Notes: generated from the letters alone by a model not told the origin. DNA of 64,000 bases from Corynebacterium urogenitale (GCF_009026825.1 NZ_CP045032.1:310001-374000); one strand, 5' to 3'. Positions 54,411-63,675 are shown, counted from the stretch's first letter. Numbers and translations: made by a program.

Positions 54411-56087
54411 ATGACGACCTCCACGACTCCCAAGCGTCCACGCAAAGCCCGCAAGCCCCAAGGCCAATGGCTCGTCGATGGCAAGGAGCCGCTGAATGAC
54501 GACGAGCGCATCAAGCAGGAAGATGCCGGTTTGGCCGTGATGCAGCGCGTGCGCGACACGTACGCCAAGGAGGGATTCGCCTCCATTCCTTCCGAGGACC
54601 TCGCCCCACGCTTCAAGTGGATTGGCATGTACACCCAGCGCAAGCCATTCCTCGACGGCACGAAGACCTCCACCCTGACGAATGCCGAACTCCAGGACGA
54701 GTTCTTCATGATGCGTATCCGCATTGACGGCGGCCTGCTCACCAACGAGCAGCTCCGCGTCCTCGGTGAGATCTCCCGCGACTACGCCCGCAGCACCGCG
54801 GACTTCACCGACCGTCAGAACCTGCAGCTGCATTACGTGCGCATCGAGGATGTCCCGACCATCTGGGACAAGCTGGAGACCGTGGGGCTGGACACGAACT
54901 TCGGATGTGGCGACGTGCCCCGCGTCGTCCTCGGCTCTCCCGTCGCTGGCATCGCCAAGGATGAGATTATCGACGCCACCCCTGCCATCGAGAAGGTAGT
55001 GCGCGATGTTCTACCGCGCGAGGAGCTGCACAACCTCCCGCGTAAGTTCAAGTCTGCGATCTCCGGAAACAAGCGCCAGGATGTCACTCACGAGATCCAG
55101 GACCTGGCGTTCATTGGTTCGGAGCACCCAGAGCACGGACCGGGCTTCGACGTGTGGGTCGGTGGCGGCCTGTCCACCAACCCGATGCTCGCCCAGCGTT
55201 TGGGCGTGTGGGTGTCCATTGACCAGGTGCCCGATGTCTGGCTCAACGTGGTGCGCATCTTCCGCGACTACGGCTACCGTCGCATGCGCAACCGCGCGCG
55301 CCTGAAGTTCCTCGTTACCGAGTGGGGCGTGGAGAAGTTCCGCCAGGTGCTGGAGGACGACTACCTCGGCTACAAGCTCGCCGACGGTCCTGAGCCAGAG
55401 GTTGTCACCGGATACCGCGACCATGTGGGCATCCACGAGCAGCGCGATGGCAAGTTCTACCTCGGTGTGAAGCCAACCGTCGGTCACACCTCCGGCGAGC
55501 AGCTCGTGGAGCTGGCGGATCTGGCCGATAAGTTCGGGGTCACCCGCATCCGCACCACCGCGGATAAGGAGTTGCTGTTCCTTGACCTCACCCGTGAGGA
55601 TGCGGACCTGTTGGCGTCGGAATTGGACAAGATCGGACTCTCCGCGAACCCTTCTGCATTCCGCCGCGACATCATCTCTTGCACCGGCCTGGAATTCTGC
55701 AAGCTCGCGCACGTGGTGACGAAGCAGCGCGCGATCGCGCTGGTCGATGAGCTGGAGGAGCGCCTTGGCGATCTGGATGTGCCACTGAAGATCAGCCTCA
55801 ACGGCTGCCCGAACTCCTGTGCTCGTGCGCAGGTGGCGGATATCGGCCTGTCCGGCAAGATCCTCACCACCGATGACGGCGAGCGCGTGGAGGGCTTCCA
55901 AGTGCACCTCGGAGGTGCCGTGGGCTTCGGACCGCAGTTCGGCAAGAAGGTGCGCGGAAACAACGTGTACTCCACCGACCTGGGCGACTACGTGGTACGC
56001 ATCGTGGAGAACTTCAAGAAGGATCGCGAGGAAGGCGAGCAATTCCGCGACTGGGTTGGCCGCGCCGACGACGAACTGCTGGTGTAG
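54411..56087 (+). CDS. cysI: sulfite reductase (ferredoxin)
   Basis: CysI reduces sulfite to sulfide with six electrons from ferredoxin. The 558-residue protein has the duplicated siroheme/[4Fe-4S] fold: FFMMRIRIDGGLLTNEQLR, STADFTDRQNLQLHYVR, and the cluster ligands SCTGLEFCK and NGCPNSCARAQVADIGL. Length and start agree with actinobacterial SirA/CysI. It is followed 10 bases later by cysX. The upstream region has McbR-type operators, and a divergent fprA probably supplies electrons. The cluster is then interrupted by an ABC exporter before cysH. Confidence 0.97.
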   Translation: MTTSTTPKRPRKARKPQGQWLVDGKEPLNDDERIKQEDAGLAVMQRVRDTYAKEGFASIPSEDLAPRFKWIGMYTQRKPFLDGTKTSTLTNAELQDEFFMMRIRIDGGLLTNEQLRVLGEISRDYARSTADFTDRQNLQLHYVRIEDVPTIWDKLETVGLDTNFGCGDVPRVVLGSPVAGIAKDEIIDATPAIEKVVRDVLPREELHNLPRKFKSAISGNKRQDVTHEIQDLAFIGSEHPEHGPGFDVWVGGGLSTNPMLAQRLGVWVSIDQVPDVWLNVVRIFRDYGYRRMRNRARLKFLVTEWGVEKFRQVLEDDYLGYKLADGPEPEVVTGYRDHVGIHEQRDGKFYLGVKPTVGHTSGEQLVELADLADKFGVTRIRTTADKELLFLDLTREDADLLASELDKIGLSANPSAFRRDIISCTGLEFCKLAHVVTKQRAIALVDELEERLGDLDVPLKISLNGCPNSCARAQVADIGLSGKILTTDDGERVEGFQVHLGGAVGFGPQFGKKVRGNNVYSTDLGDYVVRIVENFKKDREEGEQFRDWVGRADDELLV

Positions 56088-56097
56088 GGGAGAGCGC

Positions 56098-56316
56098 ATG
56101 TCTGTACCTGATCGGGACTCGTTGCCGAGCGTGAACGAGCAGATCGGCGGGCGTTCCTTCCATCCCAACGCGCGCCGGGCGACAGTGAACTGCTGCCCGT
56201 ATTGCATGGGGACGAACCTCTTCCCGGATGCGGAGACGGATAATGCGTGGCAGTGCCGGGAGTGCCTGCGGGTGTTCTCGGTGAAGTTCCATGGCCAATT
56301 GCAGCGCGGATTCTAG
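56098..56316 (+). CDS. cysX: small Cys-rich protein CysX
   Basis: The 72-residue protein has two CxxC pairs (CCPYCMGTNLFPD and WQCRECLRVF), which could bind zinc or an iron-sulfur cluster. Its position directly after cysI and the pattern match the cysX gene of C. glutamicum, where it is suggested to support sulfite reduction. AGGGGAG lies seven bases before the ATG. Too short for many gene finders, but the conserved Cys spacing supports it. The exact role is not proven. Confidence 0.85.
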   Translation: MSVPDRDSLPSVNEQIGGRSFHPNARRATVNCCPYCMGTNLFPDAETDNAWQCRECLRVFSVKFHGQLQRGF

Positions 56317-56349
56317 GTGCTGTCGCGGCTCGCAATACACTGAGTGATT

Positions 56350-57828
56350 ATGCGCGATGACCCGTCCAAAATTCCCAGCTCGGATGATCCGAAGTGGCTG
56401 CTGAAAGTGTCCTTCTCACAGCGGCCGTGGACGCACATCGCGGCGATCGGCGTGCTCATTAGCTTTCTGTGCAACGCCACTGTGCCCATCGTGGTGGGGT
56501 GCGCGATCGACGATGCCGTGGCGACCGGTGATGGCTCGCGCTTGATGATGTGGGTGGGTGTGTTGGCCTTGGTCTTCGCAACCTCCACGGCGGCGATGTA
56601 CATGGGTCGTTACATCATGATGCGCTCGATGCTGCTGGTCAATCACCAGTTGCGCACGATGGTGACCGATCGCATTCAGGATCCCAAGGGCTTCAAAGGC
56701 AAGGATCGCACGGCCGGAGGTCTGCTGTCCGTGGCCAGTAATGACACCACGAAGGTCATGGACGTGATGTTCCTGACCGTATTCCCCGTGGCTGAGGTTG
56801 GTTCGCTGCTGTACATGTCTGCAGTGGTGTTGATGATCCACGTGCCGCTGGGGATCGGGGTGTTGGTCGCGGGGCCGATCGTGGTGATGATTGCGCTGCG
56901 TGCTGCGCGTCCGTTGCGTGCCCGTTCGGCTCGACGCCAAAGGGCAGTTGCGAAAACGGCCTCCATGGCCACGGACGTGGTCCAAGGGCTGCGGATCCTC
57001 AAGGGCTTGGGGGCGATAGCGTCCGTGAACAAGCGGTACGCGGGGAGTTCCACGGCTGCCTATGAGGCGACGATTGGGGCCAATAGGGCGCAGGCGGGGC
57101 TCAATGGCGTGACTGAGTCCACCGGTGCGTTGTACGTGGCCATCGTGGGAATCTTCGCGGGCGTGCTGGGGCTGGCGGGGCAGATCAGCATCGGTGAACT
57201 CATCACGGTGGTGGGAATGACGCAGTTCATCATCACGCCGATGACGATGCTGGGGAAGAACATTGCGCAGAAGGTTGCCACGGGTCAGGCCTCGGCGGCG
57301 CGCATACTCGATGTGCTCAATGCTCCTGCGGAGGATCGTGCCGAGATTGATGGCGAGGAGATGGAGCGTGTGCTGGGGCAACTGGGTGATGGGCTGACCG
57401 TTATATCCGGTGAGGATGCGCGCGAACTGGTGGATCAGTTGGATCGCATGCCAAAGTCGCGCGTGATCGTGGCACCGCATACAGCGGACCTCTTTGATGC
57501 GTCCGTGGCGGATAACGTGCACCCGGATCGGCAGCGGGCGCTGGCTGCGCTGGAGGTCGCCGCCGTGACGGACATCCCTGGCGGGCCGGATAAACGCGTG
57601 GGGGAGAGCGGTAATGCGCTATCCGGTGGGCAGCGGCAACGCGTGGCTCTTGCCCGCGCGATCGCGGCTGATTCCGACGTGCTGGTGCTCCAAGACCCGA
57701 CGACAGCGGTGGACTCGATCACAGAGCAGCGCATTGCCGAAAAAGTGGCTGCTGCCAGGGCCGGACGAAAGACGATCGTTGTCACCCAGGCGCCCGCGTG
57801 GCGAGCGGAGGCGGATCAGTATGCCTAA
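56350..57828 (+). CDS. ABC exporter half with degenerate nucleotide-binding domain (no Walker A)
   Basis: The 492-residue protein has the six-helix exporter membrane domain (PWTHIAAIGVLISFLCNATVPIVVG, LMMWVGVLALVFATSTAAMYMG and so on), and a shortened nucleotide-binding domain. No Walker A (GxxGxGKS) exists. The part from GQLGDGLTVISGEDARELVDQ goes directly to SRVIVAPHTADLFDASVADN. It keeps a perfect signature LSGGQRQRVALARAI near residue 424 but has LVLQDPTTAVDS, with Pro in place of the catalytic Glu. The ATG follows TACACT by eight bases. It overlaps the second half-transporter, with which it must form a heterodimer. Confidence 0.9.
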   Translation: MRDDPSKIPSSDDPKWLLKVSFSQRPWTHIAAIGVLISFLCNATVPIVVGCAIDDAVATGDGSRLMMWVGVLALVFATSTAAMYMGRYIMMRSMLLVNHQLRTMVTDRIQDPKGFKGKDRTAGGLLSVASNDTTKVMDVMFLTVFPVAEVGSLLYMSAVVLMIHVPLGIGVLVAGPIVVMIALRAARPLRARSARRQRAVAKTASMATDVVQGLRILKGLGAIASVNKRYAGSSTAAYEATIGANRAQAGLNGVTESTGALYVAIVGIFAGVLGLAGQISIGELITVVGMTQFIITPMTMLGKNIAQKVATGQASAARILDVLNAPAEDRAEIDGEEMERVLGQLGDGLTVISGEDARELVDQLDRMPKSRVIVAPHTADLFDASVADNVHPDRQRALAALEVAAVTDIPGGPDKRVGESGNALSGGQRQRVALARAIAADSDVLVLQDPTTAVDSITEQRIAEKVAAARAGRKTIVVTQAPAWRAEADQYA

Positions 57829-59635
57829 GCAAGCTCGGAAGCAGCATGACTCGGCACAGCAGAACGTTAAGCAGGGCGATGGTGGCCGCTTCCCTCTGGC
57901 GGCGTGGGCGCAGGTGCGCCGTGAGGTTGGGGCCCAGATTGCATCCGTTCCAGGGGCTGGCCGTCGGTCACTGCTAGCGGTTGCCGCGCTGGCGCTTGGT
58001 GCGTGGCTCACGGTGCAGGTGCCGCACCAGCTTGGGCGCATTGTGGACTTCGTTCGCGAAAGCGGCCCCGGTGAGGGCAGTGGGTTGGGGGCGCTCAGCG
58101 CGGTGCTGGTGGCCGTGGCCATCGGTGGAGCAGTGTTCAATGCGGTGGGCTTTTACATGCTCTCCACGATCTCGGAGCGGGTCATCGCGAACCTGCGCGA
58201 AACAATGGTGGGCACGGCGCTGGGATTGCCGCTCCACCGGGTCGAGGAAGCAGGAACGGGCGACCTCGTGAGCCGCTCCACTGACGATGTGGCCGAGGTA
58301 TCCAGTGCGGTGACGGAAACCTTGCCGATCCTTGCCACCAGCGTGTTCACCATCATTGCTACAGCGCTGGCGCTGGCAACAGTGGATCCACGCATGCTCG
58401 TCATCGTGCTGGTTGCGCTGCCGGTGTACTGGGTGGGAGCGCGCCGCTATCTTCGGGTTGCTCCTGGCCGTTATGCCGCGGAGCGCGCGGCCATGGCTGA
58501 GCGCGCCCGCAGGGTGCTGGAGGCCATCCGCGGGCATCGGACAGTGCGCGCGTTCTCCATGGAAAAGCGCATGCATTACAGCATCTACAGCTCCTCATAC
58601 TCTGTGGTGACGCTCGGGATGAAAGCCCGCCAGTCCATGTTCAACCTGCAGGTCTGGATTGGTGTGGGTGAATTCATTACCGTCGGTGGCGCTGTCTTCT
58701 TGGGCTTCCACCTCGTTCGCGCGGACCTCGTGACCGTTGGTGCGGTTACCGGTGCGGCACTGATGATGATTCGCCTGCGTGGGCCGATCATGCAGCTGAT
58801 GCGCGTGATGGACGTGGTTCAGTCCGCCTACGCTTCCCTGGCCCGCATCGTTGGAGTGACTCTGGATCCACCGCAGCCCATCCCGGATGCGGGAGCGCCC
58901 GCTGCCCGTGGCGCGGTCGAATTGCAGCACGTCTCCTTCACCTACGGCGAAGGACAAGCCGCCGTCAGCGATGTCACCTTCTCCATCGCACCGGGGGAGA
59001 CCGTGGCGCTGGTGGGCGCCTCCGGTGCCGGTAAAACGACCGTCGCTGCCCTCATGATGGGGCTGCGTGTGCCGCATGCTGGGTCTGTCGCCCTTGATGG
59101 GGTGCCCGTGCACTCTCTCTCCGATGCGGAGCGTGCCACCCGCTTGGCGATGGTTTCGCAGGATGTGCACACTTTTTCCGGCACGCTGCGTGAGGATCTC
59201 ACCCTCGCCCGCGAGGGCGCGAGCGATGAGGAGCTGATCCATGTGCTCGAGCGCGTGGGGGCGGACTGGTTCGCGCGCTTGCCTCACGGACTCGATACTG
59301 AGGTGGGGGCGATGGGAGTGACGCTGGATGCGATGGAAGCGCAACAGTTGGCGCTGGCGCGAGTGCTGCTGATGGATCCTGCTGTCGTCGTCATGGATGA
59401 GGCCACCGCAGAGGCGGGTAGTGCGAATGCAGGCAAGCTGGAAGCCGCTGCAGAAGAGGTCACGGCTGGCCGCAGCGCCCTGATGGTCGCGCACCGGCTG
59501 GACCAGGCGGCCAAGGCTGACCGCGTGATGGTGATGGAGTCCGGGCGCATTGTTGAATCTGGAGCGCACGAGGATCTCGTGGCGCAGGGTGGAATGTACA
59601 CCCAGCTCTGGGAGGCGTGGAGCCGCGGGCGTTAA
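57821..59635 (+). CDS. ABC exporter half with intact Walker A/B and degenerate signature
   Basis: The 604-residue protein has six membrane helices after a charged N-terminus, then a nucleotide-binding domain with VELQHVSFTYGEGQAAVSDV, Walker A GASGAGKTTVAAL near residue 400, a Q-loop (LAMVSQDVHTFSG), Walker B VVVMDEATAEAGS with the catalytic Glu, and an H-loop LMVAHRLDQ. The signature is abnormal (LDAMEAQQLALAR instead of LSGGQ). It complements the first half exactly: that protein has LSGGQ but no Walker A. One composite ATP site is expected. It overlaps the first gene by eight bases. The exported molecule is unknown. Confidence 0.92.
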   Translation: MPKQARKQHDSAQQNVKQGDGGRFPLAAWAQVRREVGAQIASVPGAGRRSLLAVAALALGAWLTVQVPHQLGRIVDFVRESGPGEGSGLGALSAVLVAVAIGGAVFNAVGFYMLSTISERVIANLRETMVGTALGLPLHRVEEAGTGDLVSRSTDDVAEVSSAVTETLPILATSVFTIIATALALATVDPRMLVIVLVALPVYWVGARRYLRVAPGRYAAERAAMAERARRVLEAIRGHRTVRAFSMEKRMHYSIYSSSYSVVTLGMKARQSMFNLQVWIGVGEFITVGGAVFLGFHLVRADLVTVGAVTGAALMMIRLRGPIMQLMRVMDVVQSAYASLARIVGVTLDPPQPIPDAGAPAARGAVELQHVSFTYGEGQAAVSDVTFSIAPGETVALVGASGAGKTTVAALMMGLRVPHAGSVALDGVPVHSLSDAERATRLAMVSQDVHTFSGTLREDLTLAREGASDEELIHVLERVGADWFARLPHGLDTEVGAMGVTLDAMEAQQLALARVLLMDPAVVVMDEATAEAGSANAGKLEAAAEEVTAGRSALMVAHRLDQAAKADRVMVMESGRIVESGAHEDLVAQGGMYTQLWEAWSRGR

Positions 59636-59701
59636 CGGTTGGCGCCGGGGGAGAGGTTGCTGCCGAATTGGGGCGATCTCGCTTTTCAGGTTGCCGAAAA
59701 T

Positions 59702-59750
59702 GAACCGGTTGGTCTACTCTGGAGCAAATCAAAGTAGACAGAACGGTCTA
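59702..59750 (+). promoter_or_regulatory. cysH promoter region, duplicate of the cysI regulatory module
   Basis: GAACCGGTTGGTCTACT at 59702-59718 matches the module before cysI (54288-54304) at 15 of 17 positions. TAGAC-AGAACG-GTCTA at 59735-59750 is a perfect McbR-type operator, starting 33 bases after the module start, compared with 34 at cysI. A possible -10 TACTCT (59714-59719) is 17 bases after TTGCCG (59691). The cysH leader is then about 170 bases. Confidence 0.8.
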
Positions 59751-59894
59751 ACTATTTTCGGGTCGTTGCAGTGAGGTTTTTCGCTCGAGGTTTTCACCGA
59801 AAAGCTTTCACCGAAAGGTGTTCCGCTACGGCGCCGACATACGCTGACCGCCTCTGACTACTGCAGACACAGCAACACGAGAGGAAGCACCTAC

Positions 59895-60689
59895 ATGGAC
59901 GTGGGAATTTCTGCCGGGCTTCTCGGCGGAAGCTCGGGTGACTACCGAGACCCAAGTATCAGTCCGGACGGCGCACCAACGACCACCACGCCACTGAGCG
60001 ACGAGCAGCGCGCCGCCCACGAGGCCCTAGTTGCCGAGTGGAACGAGAAGCTGGAAGGCAAGTCAGCAGAGGACATCATGGAGTGGGTCGGCACCCACGT
60101 TCCCGGCAAAATCGCCGTGACCATGTCGATGCAGGACACCGTGCTGGCGGAGCTCGCCGAAGGGCGGCTGCAGGACGCAGAACTGGTGTTCTTGGACACC
60201 GGCTTCCACTTCGATGAAACGATCGCCACCCGCGACAAGGTCGAAGAGCGCTACAACCTGCCGTTGACCAACGTGGAGCCCGTCCTCAGCCGCGAAGAGC
60301 AGGACGAAGTCTACGGTCCACGCCTCTACGCCCGCGATAACACCGCCTGCTGCCGCATGCGCAAGGTCGAACCGCTCGCTCGAATGCTCAACCCGTTCGA
60401 GGCGTGGGTCACCGGAGTGCGTCGCGTCGACAATGCACTGCGTGCCAACACCCCGGTACTGGATGTGGATCGCACGGGCAGGCTGAAGATCAACCCGATC
60501 GTCGACTGGACCGACGAGGACGTGGAGAACTACATCAACGAACACGACCTCATCATCAATCCTCTGACGAAGCAGGGCTACCCCTCCATTGGGTGCGCTA
60601 CGTGCACCTTGCCTGTCGCTGAAGGCGAAGACCCACGTTCCGGCCGCTGGGCCGGCTCAAACAAGACAGAATGCGGACTCCATACATGA
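59895..60689 (+). CDS. cysH: adenylyl-sulfate (APS) reductase CysH, [4Fe-4S] type
   Basis: CysH reduces adenylyl sulfate to sulfite. The 264-residue protein has the PP-loop IAVTMSMQDTV, and the iron-sulfur ligands CC (NTACCRMRKVEPL) and CATC (YPSIGCATCTLPV), which mark the APS-reducing group. The C-terminal ECGLH contains the catalytic Cys. There is no CysC kinase in the cluster, consistent with APS, not PAPS, as the substrate. GAGAGGAAG precedes the ATG. Its stop overlaps the cysD start (ATGA). Sulfide from here flows to CysI; the operon has its own McbR-type promoter. Confidence 0.96.
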   Translation: MDVGISAGLLGGSSGDYRDPSISPDGAPTTTTPLSDEQRAAHEALVAEWNEKLEGKSAEDIMEWVGTHVPGKIAVTMSMQDTVLAELAEGRLQDAELVFLDTGFHFDETIATRDKVEERYNLPLTNVEPVLSREEQDEVYGPRLYARDNTACCRMRKVEPLARMLNPFEAWVTGVRRVDNALRANTPVLDVDRTGRLKINPIVDWTDEDVENYINEHDLIINPLTKQGYPSIGCATCTLPVAEGEDPRSGRWAGSNKTECGLHT

Positions 60690-61591
60690 GCAATAAGACA
60701 CTCTCGCCACACCTGGCGGCACTTGAAGCAGAATCCATCGAAATCCTCCGCGAGGTGGCGGGCCAGTTCGACCGGCCAGCGCTGCTGTTCTCCGGCGGTA
60801 AGGATTCCGTCGTGGTCCTCGAACTGGCCAAGCGCGCTTTTGCGCCAGCGGCGGTGCCATTCGAACTGGTCCACGTGGACACCGGCCACAATTTCCCGGA
60901 AGTTATTGAATTCCGCGACAAGGTGGCCTCCGATCCCCGCGTGACCTTGCACGTTGCCCATGTCCAGGACTGGATTGACAGCGGTGCCGTGCAGGAGCGC
61001 CCGGACGGTACGCGCAACCCACTGCAGACCGTGCCGCTGGTGGAGACCATTCAGAACCGCGGCTACGATGCGGTTCTCGGCGGAGCTCGCCGAGATGAGG
61101 AGAAGGCCCGCGCGAAGGAGCGCGTGTTCTCCGTCCGCGACTCCTTCGGTGGCTGGAACCCACGTCGCCAGCGCCCAGAGCTGTGGGGTCTGTACAACGG
61201 CCGCCACCAGGCCGGCGAGAATATCCGCGTCTTCCCAATCTCCAACTGGACCGAGGCTGACGTATGGGATTACATCCGTGACCGTGAGGTAGAGGTGCCG
61301 CAGATCTACTACGCCCACGAGCGTGAGGTCTTCGAACGCGGCGGCATGTGGCTGACCGCGGGCGAGTGGGGCGGCCCGAAGGAAGGCGAGGAGATCGTCA
61401 CTAAGACCGTGCGCTACCGCACCGTCGGCGATATGTCCTGCACCGGTGCTGTGCTCTCCGATGCGACGACCATCGAAGAGGTCATCGACGAAATTCGCCA
61501 GTCCACCACCACCGAGCGTGGCGCGACGCGCGCCGATGACAAGCTCTCCGAATCCTCCATGGAAGACCGCAAGAAGGAAGGTTACTTCTGA
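60686..61591 (+). CDS. cysD: sulfate adenylyltransferase subunit 2
   Basis: CysD with CysN makes adenylyl sulfate from sulfate and ATP. The 301-residue protein has LLFSGGKDSVVVLELA (PP-loop SGGKDS), AHVQDWIDSG and the conserved GGARRDEEKARAKERVFSVRD segment. ATG 60686 overlaps the cysH stop; an upstream in-frame start at 60671 lies inside cysH. Its stop shares an A with the cysN ATG (TGATG), so the three are tightly coupled. Confidence 0.97.
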   Translation: MSNKTLSPHLAALEAESIEILREVAGQFDRPALLFSGGKDSVVVLELAKRAFAPAAVPFELVHVDTGHNFPEVIEFRDKVASDPRVTLHVAHVQDWIDSGAVQERPDGTRNPLQTVPLVETIQNRGYDAVLGGARRDEEKARAKERVFSVRDSFGGWNPRRQRPELWGLYNGRHQAGENIRVFPISNWTEADVWDYIRDREVEVPQIYYAHEREVFERGGMWLTAGEWGGPKEGEEIVTKTVRYRTVGDMSCTGAVLSDATTIEEVIDEIRQSTTTERGATRADDKLSESSMEDRKKEGYF

Positions 61592-62865
61592 TGACTACCG
61601 CAGCCCCAACCCTGCCAACGCTGCGCCTGTGCACCGCGGGCTCCGTGGATGACGGCAAGTCCACCTTCGTTGGTCGCCTGCTTTACGACACGAAGTCCAT
61701 TCTGGCTGACCAGTATGAGTCCGTTGAACGCGTCTCCAACTCCAAGGGCTTGGAGAACCCGGACCTGTCTCTGCTCGTCGATGGCCTACGCGCCGAGCGC
61801 GAGCAGGGCATCACCATCGATGTGGCCTACCGCTACTTCGCGACGGATAAGCGCAGCTTCATCCTGGCCGATACCCCAGGCCACGTGCAGTACACCCGCA
61901 ATACCGTGACGGGCCTGTCCACCTCGGAGCTGGTGATCGTGCTCGTGGACGCCCGCAATGGTGTGATCGAACAGACCCGCCGCCACCTCACTGTGGCCGC
62001 GATGATGAAGATCTCCCACGTGATTGTCGCCGTGAACAAGATTGACGCTGTGGACTTCTCCGAGGAGGTCTTCAACGAGGTCGCCAGCGATATCACCGCA
62101 CTCACCTCTGAGCTTGGGCTGCACCGCGTGGACATCGTCCCAACCTCCGCGCTGCTGGGCGACAATGTGGTGGAACGATCCGCCAATACTCCGTGGTACT
62201 CCGGCCCGTCCGTGTTGGAGATCCTGGAGACCGCCACTCCTGGAGCGGAAAATGACGGCGTGGTTCGCGGCTTCCGTTTCCCCATCCAGATCGTTATTCG
62301 CGAGCATGCCACCGACTACCGCGGTTACGCTGGTCGCATCGCTGCGGGTTCCATCAAGGTCGGCGACACGGTGAAGGCCGCTGGTCGCGAGGCTGTCATC
62401 GAAGGCATCGACTCTCCAGATGGGGACCTGCAGGAGGCTCGTCGTGGCCAGTCCGTGGTGCTGCGCCTGGACCGTGACATCGATTTGTCCCGTGGGGATA
62501 TCATCGCCGCTGATGATGTGCCGGAGCCATCCAACCAGCTCACGGCGACGGTGTTCCACCTTGCGGAGACCCCGGTGAAGCTCCGTTCCAATGTGCTGCT
62601 GCGCTACGGCTCTTCCCTGGTGCGCGCGCGTGTGGATGAAATCGTCCGTCGCGTCGATATTTCCGGCAAGAATCGTGCGCAGGAGGAGATCGCGCACGGC
62701 GGTGCCGATGAGCTCGCCCTCAACGATATTGCCGAGGTGCGTGTGACGGTTGCGGAGGCCTTGAGCTTCGAGCCGTACCGTCGCGGTGGCAAGGTCGGCA
62801 GCTTCCTGCTGGTTCACCCAGGTTCCGGCGATACTCTCACCGCCGGCCTGATCTCCGAGGGCTAG
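61591..62865 (+). CDS. cysN: sulfate adenylyltransferase subunit 1 (GTPase)
   Basis: CysN is the GTPase that drives ATP sulfurylase. The 424-residue protein has G1 TAGSVDDGKSTFVGRL, G3 LADTPGH, G4 VAVNKID, and two EF-Tu-like beta-barrel domains. It has no fused CysC (APS kinase) domain, unlike many mycobacterial proteins, which agrees with an APS-reductase pathway. It overlaps cysD by one base and is followed 11 bases later by the sirohydrochlorin chelatase gene. The last residues HPGSGDTLTAGLISEG end in the normal way. Confidence 0.97.
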   Translation: MTTAAPTLPTLRLCTAGSVDDGKSTFVGRLLYDTKSILADQYESVERVSNSKGLENPDLSLLVDGLRAEREQGITIDVAYRYFATDKRSFILADTPGHVQYTRNTVTGLSTSELVIVLVDARNGVIEQTRRHLTVAAMMKISHVIVAVNKIDAVDFSEEVFNEVASDITALTSELGLHRVDIVPTSALLGDNVVERSANTPWYSGPSVLEILETATPGAENDGVVRGFRFPIQIVIREHATDYRGYAGRIAAGSIKVGDTVKAAGREAVIEGIDSPDGDLQEARRGQSVVLRLDRDIDLSRGDIIAADDVPEPSNQLTATVFHLAETPVKLRSNVLLRYGSSLVRARVDEIVRRVDISGKNRAQEEIAHGGADELALNDIAEVRVTVAEALSFEPYRRGGKVGSFLLVHPGSGDTLTAGLISEG

Positions 62866-62876
62866 GCAACGTTTCC

Positions 62877-63614
62877 GTGTCCTCTTCTTCGGTCCCCATC
62901 ATCGTGCTTGCCCATGGCTCCCGCCATCCGCGCGCTGATGGGGCCATTTCTTTGATTGCCGACGCCACCAGCGCCCTGTCCGGGGGAGATGTGTATGCCG
63001 CTCACCTGGATTTTTCCCCGGTGACGCTCACAAATGTCGTGCAATTGCTGGCGGCGAAAGGGCATCGGGAGGCGGTGGTCGTGCCGCTGTTATTCACGAA
63101 GGCATTCCACGCCCGTCACGATGTGCCTGAGGCGCTGCAGGAGGCGCATGAGGCCACGGGGGTTCACTTGCACTTGGCGGATGGATTGGGTTCCGGCGAG
63201 GATATGGCGCAGGTTGTGGCGCGGGCCAATCGTACTGTGGCTCGCGGGGCCGAGCGGCTTGTGTTGTATTCCGTCGGCTCCTCAATGCCGGAGGCCAACC
63301 GGGCAGTGGCGGACTTGACACGGCGTGTGGGCGAGATTCTGCAACTGCCCGATGCTGTGGCAGTACATGCCACTGGAAAAGGCGAGGGTACTGGACCTCA
63401 AGCTGCCCTGGATGCCGCGGGGGAGAACGGTGTTATCGTCCCGCTGTTCGTCGCTCCTGGCACGTTGTGGGATGCGGTTGTGGAGCATGTTTCCCTGTAT
63501 GGTGGCCCCCGGCTGGGTGGGCCCTTGGTGACTGCCCTGGCACCGTTGGTGCTGAAGCGGGCCGGCGGGGCAGATTTTCGGGGGGAGTGTTTTGGGGAGG
63601 AAACTGGTTTGTGA
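62877..63614 (+). CDS. cysY: sirohydrochlorin ferrochelatase (CbiX/SirB-like)
   Basis: The 245-residue protein has two CbiX-like halves. The first starts PIIVLAHGSRHPRADG with the metal-site His, and contains VVVPLLFTKAFHARHDVPEAL with the second His. It inserts iron into sirohydrochlorin to make siroheme for CysI. The name follows the C. glutamicum cysIXHDNYZ cluster, from memory. GTG 62877 starts right after cysN with 11 bases between. The C-terminal half is degenerate (VIVPLFVAPGTLWDAVVEHV) but the repeat structure is visible. A cysZ transporter gene does not follow directly. Confidence 0.9.
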   Translation: MSSSSVPIIVLAHGSRHPRADGAISLIADATSALSGGDVYAAHLDFSPVTLTNVVQLLAAKGHREAVVVPLLFTKAFHARHDVPEALQEAHEATGVHLHLADGLGSGEDMAQVVARANRTVARGAERLVLYSVGSSMPEANRAVADLTRRVGEILQLPDAVAVHATGKGEGTGPQAALDAAGENGVIVPLFVAPGTLWDAVVEHVSLYGGPRLGGPLVTALAPLVLKRAGGADFRGECFGEETGL

Positions 63615-63675
63615 ATGTGCTGAAAGGCACAATAAGGGTGAGGAATAGCATCAGACCACCCTTGGAGGTTCATCA

